64,000 bases of DNA from an uncultured Alphaproteobacteria bacterium (GCA_934276735.1 CAKQTG010000001.1:186001-250000), one strand, 5' to 3'; shown: positions 26,818-35,695, numbered from the stretch's first letter. Notes: generated by a model from the letters alone, not told the origin. Numbers and translations: made by a program.

Positions 26818-28449
26818 ATGAACGATACTAACATCTTGAATAATATTCCAACGACGGCGCGGCCATCGGTTCCTGCGGGTTTGGAAAATGCCGAGACCAA
26901 GGATATTGTGGATTATCTGTTTTCAAATGGTAATCGTTTGTTGACGGCAACCGGTGGATCCATGGAATTGCCCAAAGACGCCCAGGGTTTAATAGCGTAC
27001 TTTTCTGGCGGGGAAATTATTATTTCACGCACACATCGTTATGATGGGCGTGTGATGGCGTTCTTGGATTTATTGCGTGCACGCGCACGTCCAATGCGGA
27101 CACCGTTTTATTCTGATTTAGGTTTGGTGTCGGCGATATATAAATCATACGAGGCACGCCTGGGCGGGCCGTCACGTGTCAGTCGCGATTTTGACAACCA
27201 AATGCAGAAAGATTTCGTGGATATTGTTGCACGTGCTGCTGCGCAAAAAGTGTCAGATATTCATATCGAGGTTGGTGATCAAACTACAATCTATTTTCGC
27301 ATTGATGGCAGTATGCAGCCAGTTTTAGAATATAATTCGGGGTGGGGCGAATCATTTGTTCGTGCGGCGTTTGCGTCGTCTGATATGTCCAATGCGAACT
27401 ATGCCCAAAACGAATATCAGTCGGCCCAGAAAGATGGTCGCACGCCCCTGCGCGGGACCAAGGATTTATACCTGCCGATGGGGATTTTGAGTATTCGTAT
27501 GCAATTTAACCCAATCGCATTTGGTTCGCGGTATGTCGTTATGCGATTGCTGTATGATAACCCGTCCGAGGGTATTAAAACTGAACAAGAATTTGGCGAA
27601 TATGAACAGCGTTTATTGATGCGTTTGCGTGCGTTCCCAACTGGACTGGTAATTGTTGCGGGGCCAACCAGTTCTGGTAAATCTACGACCTTGGTGCGTA
27701 ATATGTCGCTGATGTTAAAAGAACGTAATTATGAAATAAATATGATTACGGTGGAAAATCCGGTTGAACAAAAGATTTTTGGCGCACACCAGATGCCTGT
27801 GGTAAATACCACAAACGAAGAACAACGCGAAGACAGATATACCGAAGCACTGGCCGCGGCATTGCGCAGTGACCCGGATACATTGATGGTTGGGGAAATT
27901 CGCACGTTAGCGGCAGCGCAATTGACGGTGCGTGGCGCGTTATCTGGTCATAACGTTTGGACAACGTTGCATGCGAATTCGGCGATGTCGGCGTTGACGC
28001 GTTTATTAGACCTGGGGATAGAAGCGTTCAAGTTAAAAGAAGAAACGCTGATGCGTGGATTGATTTCTATGCGTCTGTTTAAAAAGGTTTGTCCGTTTTG
28101 TCGTGAACGGTTGATTGACCACCCAGAACATCCGGCCTATGGGCGCGTGATGACAGCGTTTGGGGAACTGGGGTTGCGCCAGGTTTATATTCGCGGTGCC
28201 GGTTGCAAGGAATGCAAGGGAACCGGGACTCTTGGGCGTATCAAGGCCGGTGAAATTATCATCACGAACAGTGAATTTTTACGTCTGGCGTTGGCAGGGA
28301 ATACTAATGGGGCATTGCGCTATTGGCTGGAAGATATGAATGGTCGCACATTAAAAGAGGCGGCAATGTCACTGATGTTGCAGGGAATTATCGGTGTTGA
28401 TGAACTGGAACGCTGGGTTGGATTGCTGGACAGACCGGGGGTGTATTAA
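26818..28449 (+). CDS. pilQ: Type IVb pilus ATPase (PilQ/GspE superfamily)
   Basis: Hexameric ATPase driving pilus assembly. 543 residues: N-terminal domain, then GPTSSGKSTTLVRN (P-loop, about 281-294), LRSDPDTLMVGEIRTLAAAQ (Walker B), the HANSAMSALTRL His box, and a C-terminal zinc module CPFC...CKEC. PilQ is the IncI name for this ATPase; PilB is the T4a name. It lies between pilP and pilR in the usual order. Confidence 0.88.
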   Translation: MNDTNILNNIPTTARPSVPAGLENAETKDIVDYLFSNGNRLLTATGGSMELPKDAQGLIAYFSGGEIIISRTHRYDGRVMAFLDLLRARARPMRTPFYSDLGLVSAIYKSYEARLGGPSRVSRDFDNQMQKDFVDIVARAAAQKVSDIHIEVGDQTTIYFRIDGSMQPVLEYNSGWGESFVRAAFASSDMSNANYAQNEYQSAQKDGRTPLRGTKDLYLPMGILSIRMQFNPIAFGSRYVVMRLLYDNPSEGIKTEQEFGEYEQRLLMRLRAFPTGLVIVAGPTSSGKSTTLVRNMSLMLKERNYEINMITVENPVEQKIFGAHQMPVVNTTNEEQREDRYTEALAAALRSDPDTLMVGEIRTLAAAQLTVRGALSGHNVWTTLHANSAMSALTRLLDLGIEAFKLKEETLMRGLISMRLFKKVCPFCRERLIDHPEHPAYGRVMTAFGELGLRQVYIRGAGCKECKGTGTLGRIKAGEIIITNSEFLRLALAGNTNGALRYWLEDMNGRTLKEAAMSLMLQGIIGVDELERWVGLLDRPGVY

Positions 28450-28452
28450 GGT

Positions 28453-29526
28453 ATGACAACCAGACTGGACAAATTGTATGCCAAGATTGTTTTCAGATTA
28501 AATACTGAAAAGCGTATGGCCACTGCGCGCAAGTTAGCGTCACTGTTGCGTAATGATTTTACGTTGATGGACGCGTTAGGGCGATTGGAAATGGTAGAAT
28601 CCAAAAATGGCCGCAGCCCAAACGAACCGTTTGCAATCGTAATGCGTGAATTTCAGAAAAATCTGGAACGTGGTATGAGTTTTTCAGACGCAACCCGTGG
28701 TTGGGTTCCACTGGAAGAATCATTGTTGGTGACGTCTGGGAATTTGTCTAATTTAGTTGTTGCACTGGAAAATGTCGCGCGTGTCGTTGATGGAACGCAA
28801 CGAATAAAACGTGCAATGATGTCTGCAATTGCGTATCCGTTGTTTCTGTTGGTGCTGACGTTTTTGATTATTATTATGGTTGGTTTATATCTGGTGCCAC
28901 CATTGGCCGAGGTTGCAGGCCCAACAATGGTATGGCAGTCTGCGGCGGCGTCACTGATATGGTTGTCTGAGTTTGCTGGACGGTATTGGTATGCGTTTGC
29001 AATTAGTTTTGCTGCGCTGGGTGGCATCATATGGCTCAGTTTGGCAAATTGGACGGGAAATCTGCGTAAATATTTTGATAAATTACCACCGTGGAACGTG
29101 TATAAAATTCAGTTGTCTGTTGACTGGTTGATGAGTTTGTCGTCCATGGTTGCCGCGGGTATCACAATCCCAGACGCAATGCGTATGTTAGCCGATGGTT
29201 CAAATCGGTATCTGCGGACGATATTGAACGACACGTTGCACTATATCGCCAATGGTGATAATTTAGGTGTGGCGTTGGCAAATACTGGGCGCGATTTCCC
29301 GAATTCTGAAATGATTGGCGATTTGGCAATCTATGCAGATATGAACGGTTTTGATGAAAATTTATCTCGTGTCGCAAATGATTATTTAGATGAATCCGTG
29401 CGCAAAATGGAATCAATATCAAATGTAATGAACAGTATTGGTATTTTGTTAGTATCTGCAGTTATTGCGTGGGTTGTTCTGGGGACGTTTCAAATGCAAG
29501 ATCAAATCACCGCCGCGTTATCATAA
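28453..29526 (+). CDS. pilR: Type IVb pilus inner-membrane platform protein PilR
   Basis: GspF-family polytopic protein, 357 residues, with two GspF repeats: the first has ATARKLASLLRNDFTLMDALGRLE, the second SLSSMVAAGITIPDAMRMLADGS. Hydrophobic helices lie at about 135-158, 175-200 and 325-350. It follows the ATPase by 3 bp. The prepilin gene (pilS) and lytic enzymes that normally come next are replaced by a repeat element at 29527. Confidence 0.9.
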   Translation: MTTRLDKLYAKIVFRLNTEKRMATARKLASLLRNDFTLMDALGRLEMVESKNGRSPNEPFAIVMREFQKNLERGMSFSDATRGWVPLEESLLVTSGNLSNLVVALENVARVVDGTQRIKRAMMSAIAYPLFLLVLTFLIIIMVGLYLVPPLAEVAGPTMVWQSAAASLIWLSEFAGRYWYAFAISFAALGGIIWLSLANWTGNLRKYFDKLPPWNVYKIQLSVDWLMSLSSMVAAGITIPDAMRMLADGSNRYLRTILNDTLHYIANGDNLGVALANTGRDFPNSEMIGDLAIYADMNGFDENLSRVANDYLDESVRKMESISNVMNSIGILLVSAVIAWVVLGTFQMQDQITAALS

Positions 29527-29770
29527 AAGAGAGCAGAGTGTAGAGAGCAATGCCGACACCCCGCCCTGCGGGCACCCCTCTGGCCAGAGGGGAACTTTAT
29601 TTCGTTTCCGTAGCGGTGCAAGTTCTCCTCCTGTGGAGGAGTACCGCGTAGCGGGGAGGTGGTCTTTTTTTACAATATTACGGATTCTCAAGACCACCCC
29701 GGTGCTTCGCACCACCCCTCCACCGGAGGGGAACTTTCATTGCTCTCTGCTCTCTACACTCTGCTCTTTA
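29527..29770. repeat. Gene-free element with terminal inverted repeats and REP-like units
   Basis: The ends are AAGAGAGCAGAGTGTAGAGA...GCAATG (29527-29552) and its complement (29738-29770), where one end has an extra AGAGAGC unit. Inside are three units of about 45 bp: direct at 29557-29602, inverted at 29628-29672 and direct at 29690-29737. Each has a CCCCTCCACCGGAGGGG-type hairpin and an AAGACCACCCC or AAGTTCTCC edge. The same direct/inverted pair lies at 45437-45547 inside the DUF559 gene. It looks like a REPIN or MITE-type non-autonomous element. Confidence 0.85.
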
Positions 29771-29772
29771 AT

Positions 29773-29799
29773 AAAAATCGCCCGTTGGGGCGATTTTTT
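29773..29799. terminator. Bidirectional terminator between the repeat element and the RusA-like gene
   Basis: AAAATCGCCC GTTG GGGCGATTTTTT with A- and T-tracts on both sides; serves the convergent minus-strand RusA-like gene and the plus-strand pilus unit. Confidence 0.85.
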
Positions 29800-30367
29800 A
29801 TACCATAAATGGCAGGTTTTCCAGGTTTCCTTCGGCAACACGGACGTTGACGTCCAACAGTATAAATACAGCGTCAGGGGTTTTTGGAATATCTTCGTTA
29901 AACAGGCCTGTGCCCAGCAAGTGGCTGGTATTGACGGACAATTTCGTTATTAAATGGTCGTCGTCCAACAGTGTGTAAATCGGGCCAATATCGCGCGGTG
30001 TGTTTTCACCAACCTCGTGGTCATTCTGGGGACAGCGCAGGCCATCTAGCAATGTTTTAACGCGGTTATCAATATCACGACGCGGAACGCCCACAATTTC
30101 AGGGTGCATCATCTGAATATCGATTTCCGCCAGTAATTTCAAGTTTGGTGTGATAATCGGATTCCAATCAATACCGCCTACGTGACGTGTAGTAATCGGG
30201 CTTTTTGTTGCAGTTGGTAGCATATACTGGGTTAGGTTATTCCACGGTTGGTGTTCTACCAGTTTTTTCAGTTGTGGATGAAATTGCATACGAATATCTG
30301 CGATATGATGAGAACGTTTTTTGGGATTTATTAAAATATCTCCAAAATACAATAACTTAAATTTCAT
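29798..30367 (-). CDS. Putative RusA-like Holliday junction resolvase
   Basis: 189 residues. The pattern RRDIDNRVKTLLDGL (D98, D100, N101, K104, D108) followed by LLDDDHLITKL (D135-D137) fits the RusA family, where a D-x-DN...K..LDAL motif and a later DD supply the metal site that cuts four-way junctions. The region before it (EIDIQMMHPE) matches the strand ahead of the motif. Overall length exceeds phage RusA (about 120), with extra N- and C-terminal parts. Not associated with phage genes here, so it may serve as the cell's own resolvase or as a domesticated enzyme. Confidence 0.6.
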   Translation of the reverse strand: MKFKLLYFGDILINPKKRSHHIADIRMQFHPQLKKLVEHQPWNNLTQYMLPTATKSPITTRHVGGIDWNPIITPNLKLLAEIDIQMMHPEIVGVPRRDIDNRVKTLLDGLRCPQNDHEVGENTPRDIGPIYTLLDDDHLITKLSVNTSHLLGTGLFNEDIPKTPDAVFILLDVNVRVAEGNLENLPFMV

Positions 30368-30452
30368 GTTGTTTCCTTGGGTTTTATCCTTTTTTCTTGA
30401 TAATTATACCAGAAATTGCTATTTTTTACATAGAAAAAAGAAAGGAATTTAT

Positions 30453-32852
30453 ATGTCTGTAAATAATGAATATACTGGTGATTCGATTAAAGTTTTAAAA
30501 GGGCTGGAAGCGGTAAAAAAACGCCCTGGAATGTACATCGGTGACGTAGGCGAGGGCGGTTCTGGTCTGCATCACATGATTTACGAAGTTGTCAATAACT
30601 CTATTGACGAGGCGATGGCTGGTTACGCTGATACGGTGTATGTTTCATTAAACGCAGATGGTAGCGCGACAATTCGTGATAATGGTCGTGGTATGCCGTT
30701 TGATATCAACCACGAAACCGGGCGCAGTGCGCTGGAACTGATTATGTGCGAACTGCACGCAGGTGGTAAATTTGATAACGAAGGCAACGGTGCATACAAG
30801 GTATCGGGCGGTTTGCACGGCGTGGGCGTGTCGGTTGTAAATGCGTTGTCAACATGGTTAGAGGTACGCGTATGGCGTGGCGACAAAGAGGCCATTATGA
30901 CATTTGCCGATGGTGTGCCGACATCTGATTTAAAGATTATTGAAAACAAAACACATCACGAACATGGGACCGAGGTTACGTTCCTGCCGTCGCCGGACAC
31001 ATTTACAGGCACTGTGTTTAATTTTGATACAATGGAAACCTGGTTGCGCGAACAGTCGTATCTGAACGCAAATGTAAAAATTATTCTGGAAGATTTACGC
31101 GGTCCAGAAAAAAAGACACGCGAATTTCATTCGGTTGATGGGTTAAAGGGTTTTGCAACATATCTGGATAAATCCAAAGAATTGCTGAACCGCGAACCAA
31201 TTCATATTATCAAACAGATTGATGAAACGTATATTGAAATTGTTCTGCAATGGACAACGGCATATACAGAAACGTCTCTGTGCTTTACTAACAATATTCC
31301 AAACCGTGACGGGGGAACACACCTGGCCGGATTCCGCGCAGGTTTGACACGCGCAATCAATAAATACATTGGCGAAAAGGTTACCAAGAAAGACATCAGT
31401 CTGTCGGGCGAAGATTTCCGCGAAGGTTTAACTAGTATCGTCAGTGTGAAAATTCCAGACCCAAAATTTGGTTCCCAGACCAAGGATAAACTGGTATCCA
31501 GCGAGGTTCGTCCACTGGTTGAAAATACTGTGTCAGAATTACTGTATGAATTCTTGGACGAGAATCCGGCGATTGCAAAATTGATTGTCGATAAAATTAT
31601 CGAGGCCGCCACCGCGCGCGAGGCTGCACGCAAGGCACGTGAGTTATCACGCAAGAAAACGGGGCCTGAATTGGGTGGTCTGCCTGGGAAATTGGCAAAT
31701 TGCAGTGAACGTGACCCAGCAAAATGTGAATTATTCATAGTCGAGGGGGACTCGGCTGGTGGTACGGCAAAGCAGGGGCGTGACCGTAAAACCCAGGCTA
31801 TTTTGCCGTTGCGTGGTAAAATCTTGAACGTTGAACGTGTGCGTTTTGATAAAATGTTGGGGTCTGATACGATTGGCGCGCTGATTACAACAATGGGCGC
31901 AGGTATCGGCAAAGACGATTTTGATATTGAAAAAATGCGTTATCACAAGGTTATTATTATGACCGATGCTGATGTTGACGGACAACATATCCAGACGTTG
32001 TTGATGACGTTCTTTTTCCGCTATATGCCCCAGGCAATTGAACGCGGATATATCTATGTTGCAAAACCGCCACTTTACGGTGTGACGCGCGGAAAACAGC
32101 AATTATATCTGCAAAACGAACGCGAAATGGACGACTATCTGATGGACCAGTTGGCGACCGATGGCGTTATCGAAACGTTTTCAGGGACCCAGATTTCTGG
32201 CGCAGATTTGAAACGTTTGCTGACATTGATTCTGAATATGCAAAACACGTTACAGGCACTGGGGCACATTATGCCGTTGCGCTTTATCGAGGCCTTGGCT
32301 CTGAACGGTGCGTTTGATAGTGAAACGCCAGATACATTTGCGGCAACACAAAAATTGCTGGATGCCCAGGAATTGGAATTTGAACGTGGTTGGCATGTGT
32401 CTGGCGATGCGTCGGGTATTACAATCACACGCACGTTGCGCAGTGTTACCGAAACATACGTTTTGCCACGTGAAAAAATCAATTCGCCAGAAATCCGCGC
32501 ATGGTTGCGTATGGACGGGCGCAATGAACTGATGGAAATATTTGTTCATCCGTGCACGTTGCGCGTCAAGGCGAAATCGCAAAAGATTTGGGGTGCGTTA
32601 AACCTGCTGAACACAGCATTTGAATACGCGAAAAACGGGTTAAAGATTCAACGATACAAAGGTTTGGGTGAAATGAACGCCGAACAGTTGTGGGAAACAA
32701 CAATGGATCCAAATAACCGCAGTTTGTTCCAGGTTAAAATCAATGACGCGTCCCAAGCAGACGAAGTTATATCTATGCTGATGGGTGATGTTGTTGAACC
32801 GCGTCGTGACTTTATCGTAGATAACGCATTGTCGGCGAATTTGGACGTTTAA
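30453..32852 (+). CDS. gyrB: DNA gyrase subunit B
   Basis: ATPase subunit of gyrase, 799 residues from ATG 30453 (MSVNNEYTGDSIKVLKGLEAV), preceded by AAAGGA. GHKL motifs are seen: EVVNNSIDEAM, DNGRGMP, GGLHGVGVSVVNALS; the TOPRIM motifs EGDSAGGTAKQGRD and MTDADVDGQHIQ follow, and the C-terminal RYKGLGEMNAEQLWETTMDP closes it. The longer frame from 30321 has no family similarity. The extension of about 160 residues between TOPRIM and the C-terminal end is typical of Gram-negative GyrB. Confidence 0.97.
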   Translation: MSVNNEYTGDSIKVLKGLEAVKKRPGMYIGDVGEGGSGLHHMIYEVVNNSIDEAMAGYADTVYVSLNADGSATIRDNGRGMPFDINHETGRSALELIMCELHAGGKFDNEGNGAYKVSGGLHGVGVSVVNALSTWLEVRVWRGDKEAIMTFADGVPTSDLKIIENKTHHEHGTEVTFLPSPDTFTGTVFNFDTMETWLREQSYLNANVKIILEDLRGPEKKTREFHSVDGLKGFATYLDKSKELLNREPIHIIKQIDETYIEIVLQWTTAYTETSLCFTNNIPNRDGGTHLAGFRAGLTRAINKYIGEKVTKKDISLSGEDFREGLTSIVSVKIPDPKFGSQTKDKLVSSEVRPLVENTVSELLYEFLDENPAIAKLIVDKIIEAATAREAARKARELSRKKTGPELGGLPGKLANCSERDPAKCELFIVEGDSAGGTAKQGRDRKTQAILPLRGKILNVERVRFDKMLGSDTIGALITTMGAGIGKDDFDIEKMRYHKVIIMTDADVDGQHIQTLLMTFFFRYMPQAIERGYIYVAKPPLYGVTRGKQQLYLQNEREMDDYLMDQLATDGVIETFSGTQISGADLKRLLTLILNMQNTLQALGHIMPLRFIEALALNGAFDSETPDTFAATQKLLDAQELEFERGWHVSGDASGITITRTLRSVTETYVLPREKINSPEIRAWLRMDGRNELMEIFVHPCTLRVKAKSQKIWGALNLLNTAFEYAKNGLKIQRYKGLGEMNAEQLWETTMDPNNRSLFQVKINDASQADEVISMLMGDVVEPRRDFIVDNALSANLDV

Positions 32853-32872
32853 TAAAAAATAGGGGAAGTGAT

Positions 32873-33136
32873 ATGTCTGAAAATACCGATGATAAAAATG
32901 TTGTAACAATGCCTGATGGTCGTCGTTTTCGTGTAAATGATGATGGGTCGGTTACTGTGCTGGATGGGGCCCAGGGAATAGAAAGTATGCCCGCCGAAAA
33001 AGAAGATAAAGAAGCACAACAGAAAGCCGGTGACGCATTTAAACAAGGCAAAGAAAAATTATTGGCGATGTTGGGCAAATCAAAACTGAGTCCGGAACAA
33101 TTGGCAGCCATGGCGCGTGCGCACGAAAATGAATAA
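32873..33136 (+). CDS. Small acidic hypothetical protein downstream of gyrB
   Basis: 87 residues, highly charged (Glu, Asp, Lys), with a short beta-like stretch TMPDGRRFRVNDDGSVTVLDG and a helical tail. GGGGAAGTGAT precedes the ATG. No family is recognised. It shares an 8-bp overlap with the next gene, so they are coupled. Confidence 0.65.
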   Translation: MSENTDDKNVVTMPDGRRFRVNDDGSVTVLDGAQGIESMPAEKEDKEAQQKAGDAFKQGKEKLLAMLGKSKLSPEQLAAMARAHENE

Positions 33137-33818
33137 TTCTGGTTGCGGTATGTTCACCGCCAAATGGTTTGCGGAATTGGATGGGCAACTGCGCGCAATG
33201 GGCGCGGACAGTGACGCGCAATCATTTGACCAGATACGTGATAACCTGGCCCATCGCCAAGTATGCACGCCGGACGCATTTGCGACGCATTGTGCGTATG
33301 TGATTCTGGCGGGTGGTTTTTCGCAAAAAACGGCCAAGGCAATTCATGAAAAAATAATGACCGCACTGCGTGCCCGTGGTGCGGATTTTGATTATCTGTT
33401 TTCAATTTTTCATAATAAAAATAAAATCGCGGCGATTTGTAAAATTTGGGAAATGCGCGATGAGATATGTTCAGAATACTATAAATTATCTGACACAGAT
33501 TCGCGGTTGAATTTTTTATCTGGGTTGCCACATATTGGAAAGATTACGGCAAATCACCTGGCGCGGAATCTGGGCGAAGATGTTGTGAAATACGATATCT
33601 GGGTTCAACGTCTGGGCGCGCTGTATAGCGGAAACGCGGCGTTGCGCGACAAAATCGATAATAAAAAACTGGACCCAGATGTTCGTGCGGCCTGTGACGC
33701 GATGTTTTGCACATTGTGCAACGCAACAGGATTGCCACGTGGGTATGTTGATGTCGTTTTATGGAAGGCGGCCCAAACCGGATTGATAGGGGAACTGAAA
33801 CATGGATGTAAAGATTGA
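33129..33818 (+). CDS. HhH-GPD superfamily DNA glycosylase-like protein
   Basis: 229 residues from ATG 33129. LNFLSGLPHIGKITANHLARNLG contains a helix-hairpin-helix, and VVKYDIWVQRLGALY supplies the downstream Asp that is catalytic in HhH-GPD base-excision glycosylases. The exact substrate class cannot be read. It overlaps ung by 17 bp, so two base-excision repair genes are coupled. A GTG at 33117 would add four residues. Confidence 0.7.
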   Translation: MNNSGCGMFTAKWFAELDGQLRAMGADSDAQSFDQIRDNLAHRQVCTPDAFATHCAYVILAGGFSQKTAKAIHEKIMTALRARGADFDYLFSIFHNKNKIAAICKIWEMRDEICSEYYKLSDTDSRLNFLSGLPHIGKITANHLARNLGEDVVKYDIWVQRLGALYSGNAALRDKIDNKKLDPDVRAACDAMFCTLCNATGLPRGYVDVVLWKAAQTGLIGELKHGCKD

Positions 33819-34464
33819 ACAGTCGTGGAAAGACGCGCTGGCGGGTGAATTTGATAAAGAATATTTTATCAAACTGACGGATTTTGTGCGGGCGCAGTAT
33901 TTGTCTGGCCGGCCGGTTTTTCCCGCACCGCAAAATATTTTTAATGCGTTTAATTTGTGTCCATTGCCAGATGTCAAGGTTGTGATTATCGGCCAAGACC
34001 CATATCACGAACCGGGCCAGGCACACGGGTTATGCTTTTCGGTTTTGCCACCGACACCTGTGCCACCCAGTCTGGTAAATATTTATCGTGAAATTGAATC
34101 TGACCTGGGGCGGCCCAGTGCGACACACGGTGATTTAACCGCATGGGCGCGCCAGGGCGTGTTGTTGTTAAATTCCACACTGACGGTGGCGGCACATCGT
34201 GCGGCATCGCACGCAGGCCACGGTTGGGAACAATTTACAGACGCGGTTATTCGTGCCACCGCCGCGCGTGATAATATTGTTTATATGCTGTGGGGCGCGT
34301 ATGCCCAGCGCAAGGCGGAATTTGTTGACCCGACGCGTAATCTGATTTTGAAATCGGCGCACCCGTCACCATTGTCGGCATATCGCGGATTTTTTGGAAA
34401 TCACCATTTTTCACGTGCGAACCAGTATTTAATTCAGCACGGCAAAACACCGATAGAGTGGTAA
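33802..34464 (+). CDS. ung: Uracil-DNA glycosylase
   Basis: Family 1 UDG that removes uracil from DNA. 220 residues; water-activating motif GQDPYHEPGQAHGLCFSV (Asp in GQDPYH) and the DNA-intercalating loop HPSPLSAYRGFFG are intact. Standard length. Same unit as the HhH glycosylase-like gene. Confidence 0.98.
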   Translation: MDVKIEQSWKDALAGEFDKEYFIKLTDFVRAQYLSGRPVFPAPQNIFNAFNLCPLPDVKVVIIGQDPYHEPGQAHGLCFSVLPPTPVPPSLVNIYREIESDLGRPSATHGDLTAWARQGVLLLNSTLTVAAHRAASHAGHGWEQFTDAVIRATAARDNIVYMLWGAYAQRKAEFVDPTRNLILKSAHPSPLSAYRGFFGNHHFSRANQYLIQHGKTPIEW

Positions 34465-34494
34465 AAACCACCGGCATTTGCCGGTGGTTTTTTT
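34465..34494. terminator. Terminator after ung
   Basis: AAACCACCGGC ATTT GCCGGTGGTTTTTTT; works for ung and, read the other way, for the PagL-like gene. Confidence 0.85.
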
Positions 34495-34518
34495 ATCTGT
34501 GCTCTATTATCTATGCTC

Positions 34519-35082
34519 TCAGAAATTATACGTAATGCCCAGACCGTAAAATGCGTATGAATAATTGGCCTTGGCGGTGTTGGCATTAGAAAAATGCTGC
34601 ATAAATAATTCAATGTTTGTGCGGTCGTTTAATTTATATCCGCCAATCATTTTCCATTGAAATAATAACTTTGCCCCCAGACGTTCGTTCTGTTGCGCCT
34701 GCAAGCCGACGCCAATGCCATTGGAATAATACCATTTTTTGCCACTGAATAACACAACGTCTTCGCTGATAAACACCATTGGAATTGTGTATTTTTCCCA
34801 ATCCCAGCCGTATTTTTTACCAAACCCCAACGTCTGACCGATATTTAATGACTGGCGCGCAGGAACGCGAAAGAAAGTCGTCGGTTGTGAATACTGGACG
34901 TGCAACATGTAAAACGGCACCGGACGCGCAGGTGGCGGAACCAAGAAACCACTGTCTATGCCCTGGCCAAAATGAAATGCAATTTGATTTTCATATTTGC
35001 CGGTAAATGGATTATCGGCGGCCATAGAACCGGTCGCAAACAGTAATCCAGATAAAAATAATGCGATTTTTTTCATGCGCAT
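34519..35082 (-). CDS. Lipid A 3-O-deacylase (PagL)-like outer-membrane protein
   Basis: 187 residues with a signal peptide (MRMKKIALFLSGLLFATGSMA, cut before AD) and beta-barrel-like alternation, ending in aromatic Phe. The C-terminal QHFSNANTAKANYSYAFYGLGITYNF contains the HFSN motif: in PagL the His and Ser are catalytic. The family removes the 3-O acyl chain from lipid A in the outer membrane. The start may be MKKIA two codons later. Function rests on the short motif and general shape. Confidence 0.75.
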   Translation of the reverse strand: MRMKKIALFLSGLLFATGSMAADNPFTGKYENQIAFHFGQGIDSGFLVPPPARPVPFYMLHVQYSQPTTFFRVPARQSLNIGQTLGFGKKYGWDWEKYTIPMVFISEDVVLFSGKKWYYSNGIGVGLQAQQNERLGAKLLFQWKMIGGYKLNDRTNIELFMQHFSNANTAKANYSYAFYGLGITYNF

Positions 35083-35186
35083 AATGATACACTATTTTCG
35101 GCCACTATTCAAATGAATTTATTAAAAAGTATAATGATTTTGCAAGGAGAAGGATTTCCTGGTGTCTGTGCAGTATAATTTGTTTC

Positions 35187-35214
35187 TTGCAATCAGGAAA
35201 AAGTCTGTTATAAT
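35187..35214 (+). promoter_or_regulatory. Promoter of tRNA-Met
   Basis: TTGCAA (35187-35192), 16-bp spacer, TATAAT (35209-35214), followed by GCGTCGC before the tRNA. Confidence 0.7.
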
Positions 35215-35224
35215 GCGTCGCATT

Positions 35225-35301
35225 GGCGGGATAGCTCAGCTGGTTAGAGCAGTGGAATCATAATCCACGTGTCGGGGGTTCAAGTCCCTCTCCCGCTACC
35301 A
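35225..35301 (+). tRNA. tRNA-Met(CAT), elongator
   Basis: 77 nt including encoded CCA; acceptor GGCGGGA/TCCCGCT (one G-U end pair), anticodon stem GTGGA/TCCAC with loop ATCATAA (CAT). The overall sequence fits alphaproteobacterial elongator tRNA-Met rather than tRNA-Ile2. Its final CA forms part of the palindrome of the GIY-YIG element. Confidence 0.93.
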
Positions 35302-35410
35302 TCCGTCTTCGCTTCGCTCCGTCGCGATTGGTACAATCGGGCGGGGCGATGTGATTTTATCACGCGAAACGGATGCCACGACGTAGTGAGCCAATGCGAA
35401 CGAAGACGGG
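35300..35410. repeat. Nested palindromes at the 5' end of the GIY-YIG element
   Basis: CATCCGT (35300-35306) pairs with ACGGATG (35369-35375); CCGTCTTCGCTTCGC (35303-35317) pairs with the complement of GCGAACGAAGACGGG (35396-35410); smaller hairpins CGATTG/CAATCG and GTGATTTTATCAC lie between. The block starts on the last two bases of tRNA-Met and ends 8 bases before the GIY-YIG start. Confidence 0.75.
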
Positions 35411-35417
35411 CAAAATA

Positions 35418-35657
35418 ATGTATTACGTGTACATATTGCAAAGTATAAACTTTCCAGATAAATTTTACATTGGTTATACCGATGATTTGAAAAGACGCCT
35501 GGCCCAACATAATAATGAACACGTTGGGTATACAAACAAATATCGCCCATGGAAAATCAAAAATTATTTCGCCTTGGACGATAAACAAAAGGCAAAAGAT
35601 TTTGAAAAATACTTAAAATCGCAATGTGGTCGTGAATTTATAAAAAAACATTTCTGA
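35418..35657 (+). CDS. GIY-YIG nuclease-family protein
   Basis: 79 residues from ATG 35418: YYVYILQS and FYIGYTDDLKRRLAQHN are the GIY-YIG motif with the catalytic Arg, and KAKDFEKYLKS gives the conserved Glu and Lys region of small URI-domain proteins. It is one domain with no DNA-targeting part. The palindromic leader tight against the tRNA 3' end makes a mobile-element role likely. Confidence 0.9.
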   Translation: MYYVYILQSINFPDKFYIGYTDDLKRRLAQHNNEHVGYTNKYRPWKIKNYFALDDKQKAKDFEKYLKSQCGREFIKKHF

Positions 35658-35695
35658 ATTCCCTCTCGTGCTGCGATATGTGTGTTTTTTTATTC

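Noticed and set aside
29527..29770. CRISPR array
   Set aside because: The repeated units are inverted as well as direct, differ in length and have no regular spacers; no cas genes are present.
31202..31912. Open frame of 236 codons on the minus strand
   Set aside because: It is fully antisense to the conserved middle of gyrB and has no recognisable features; a shadow of codon bias.
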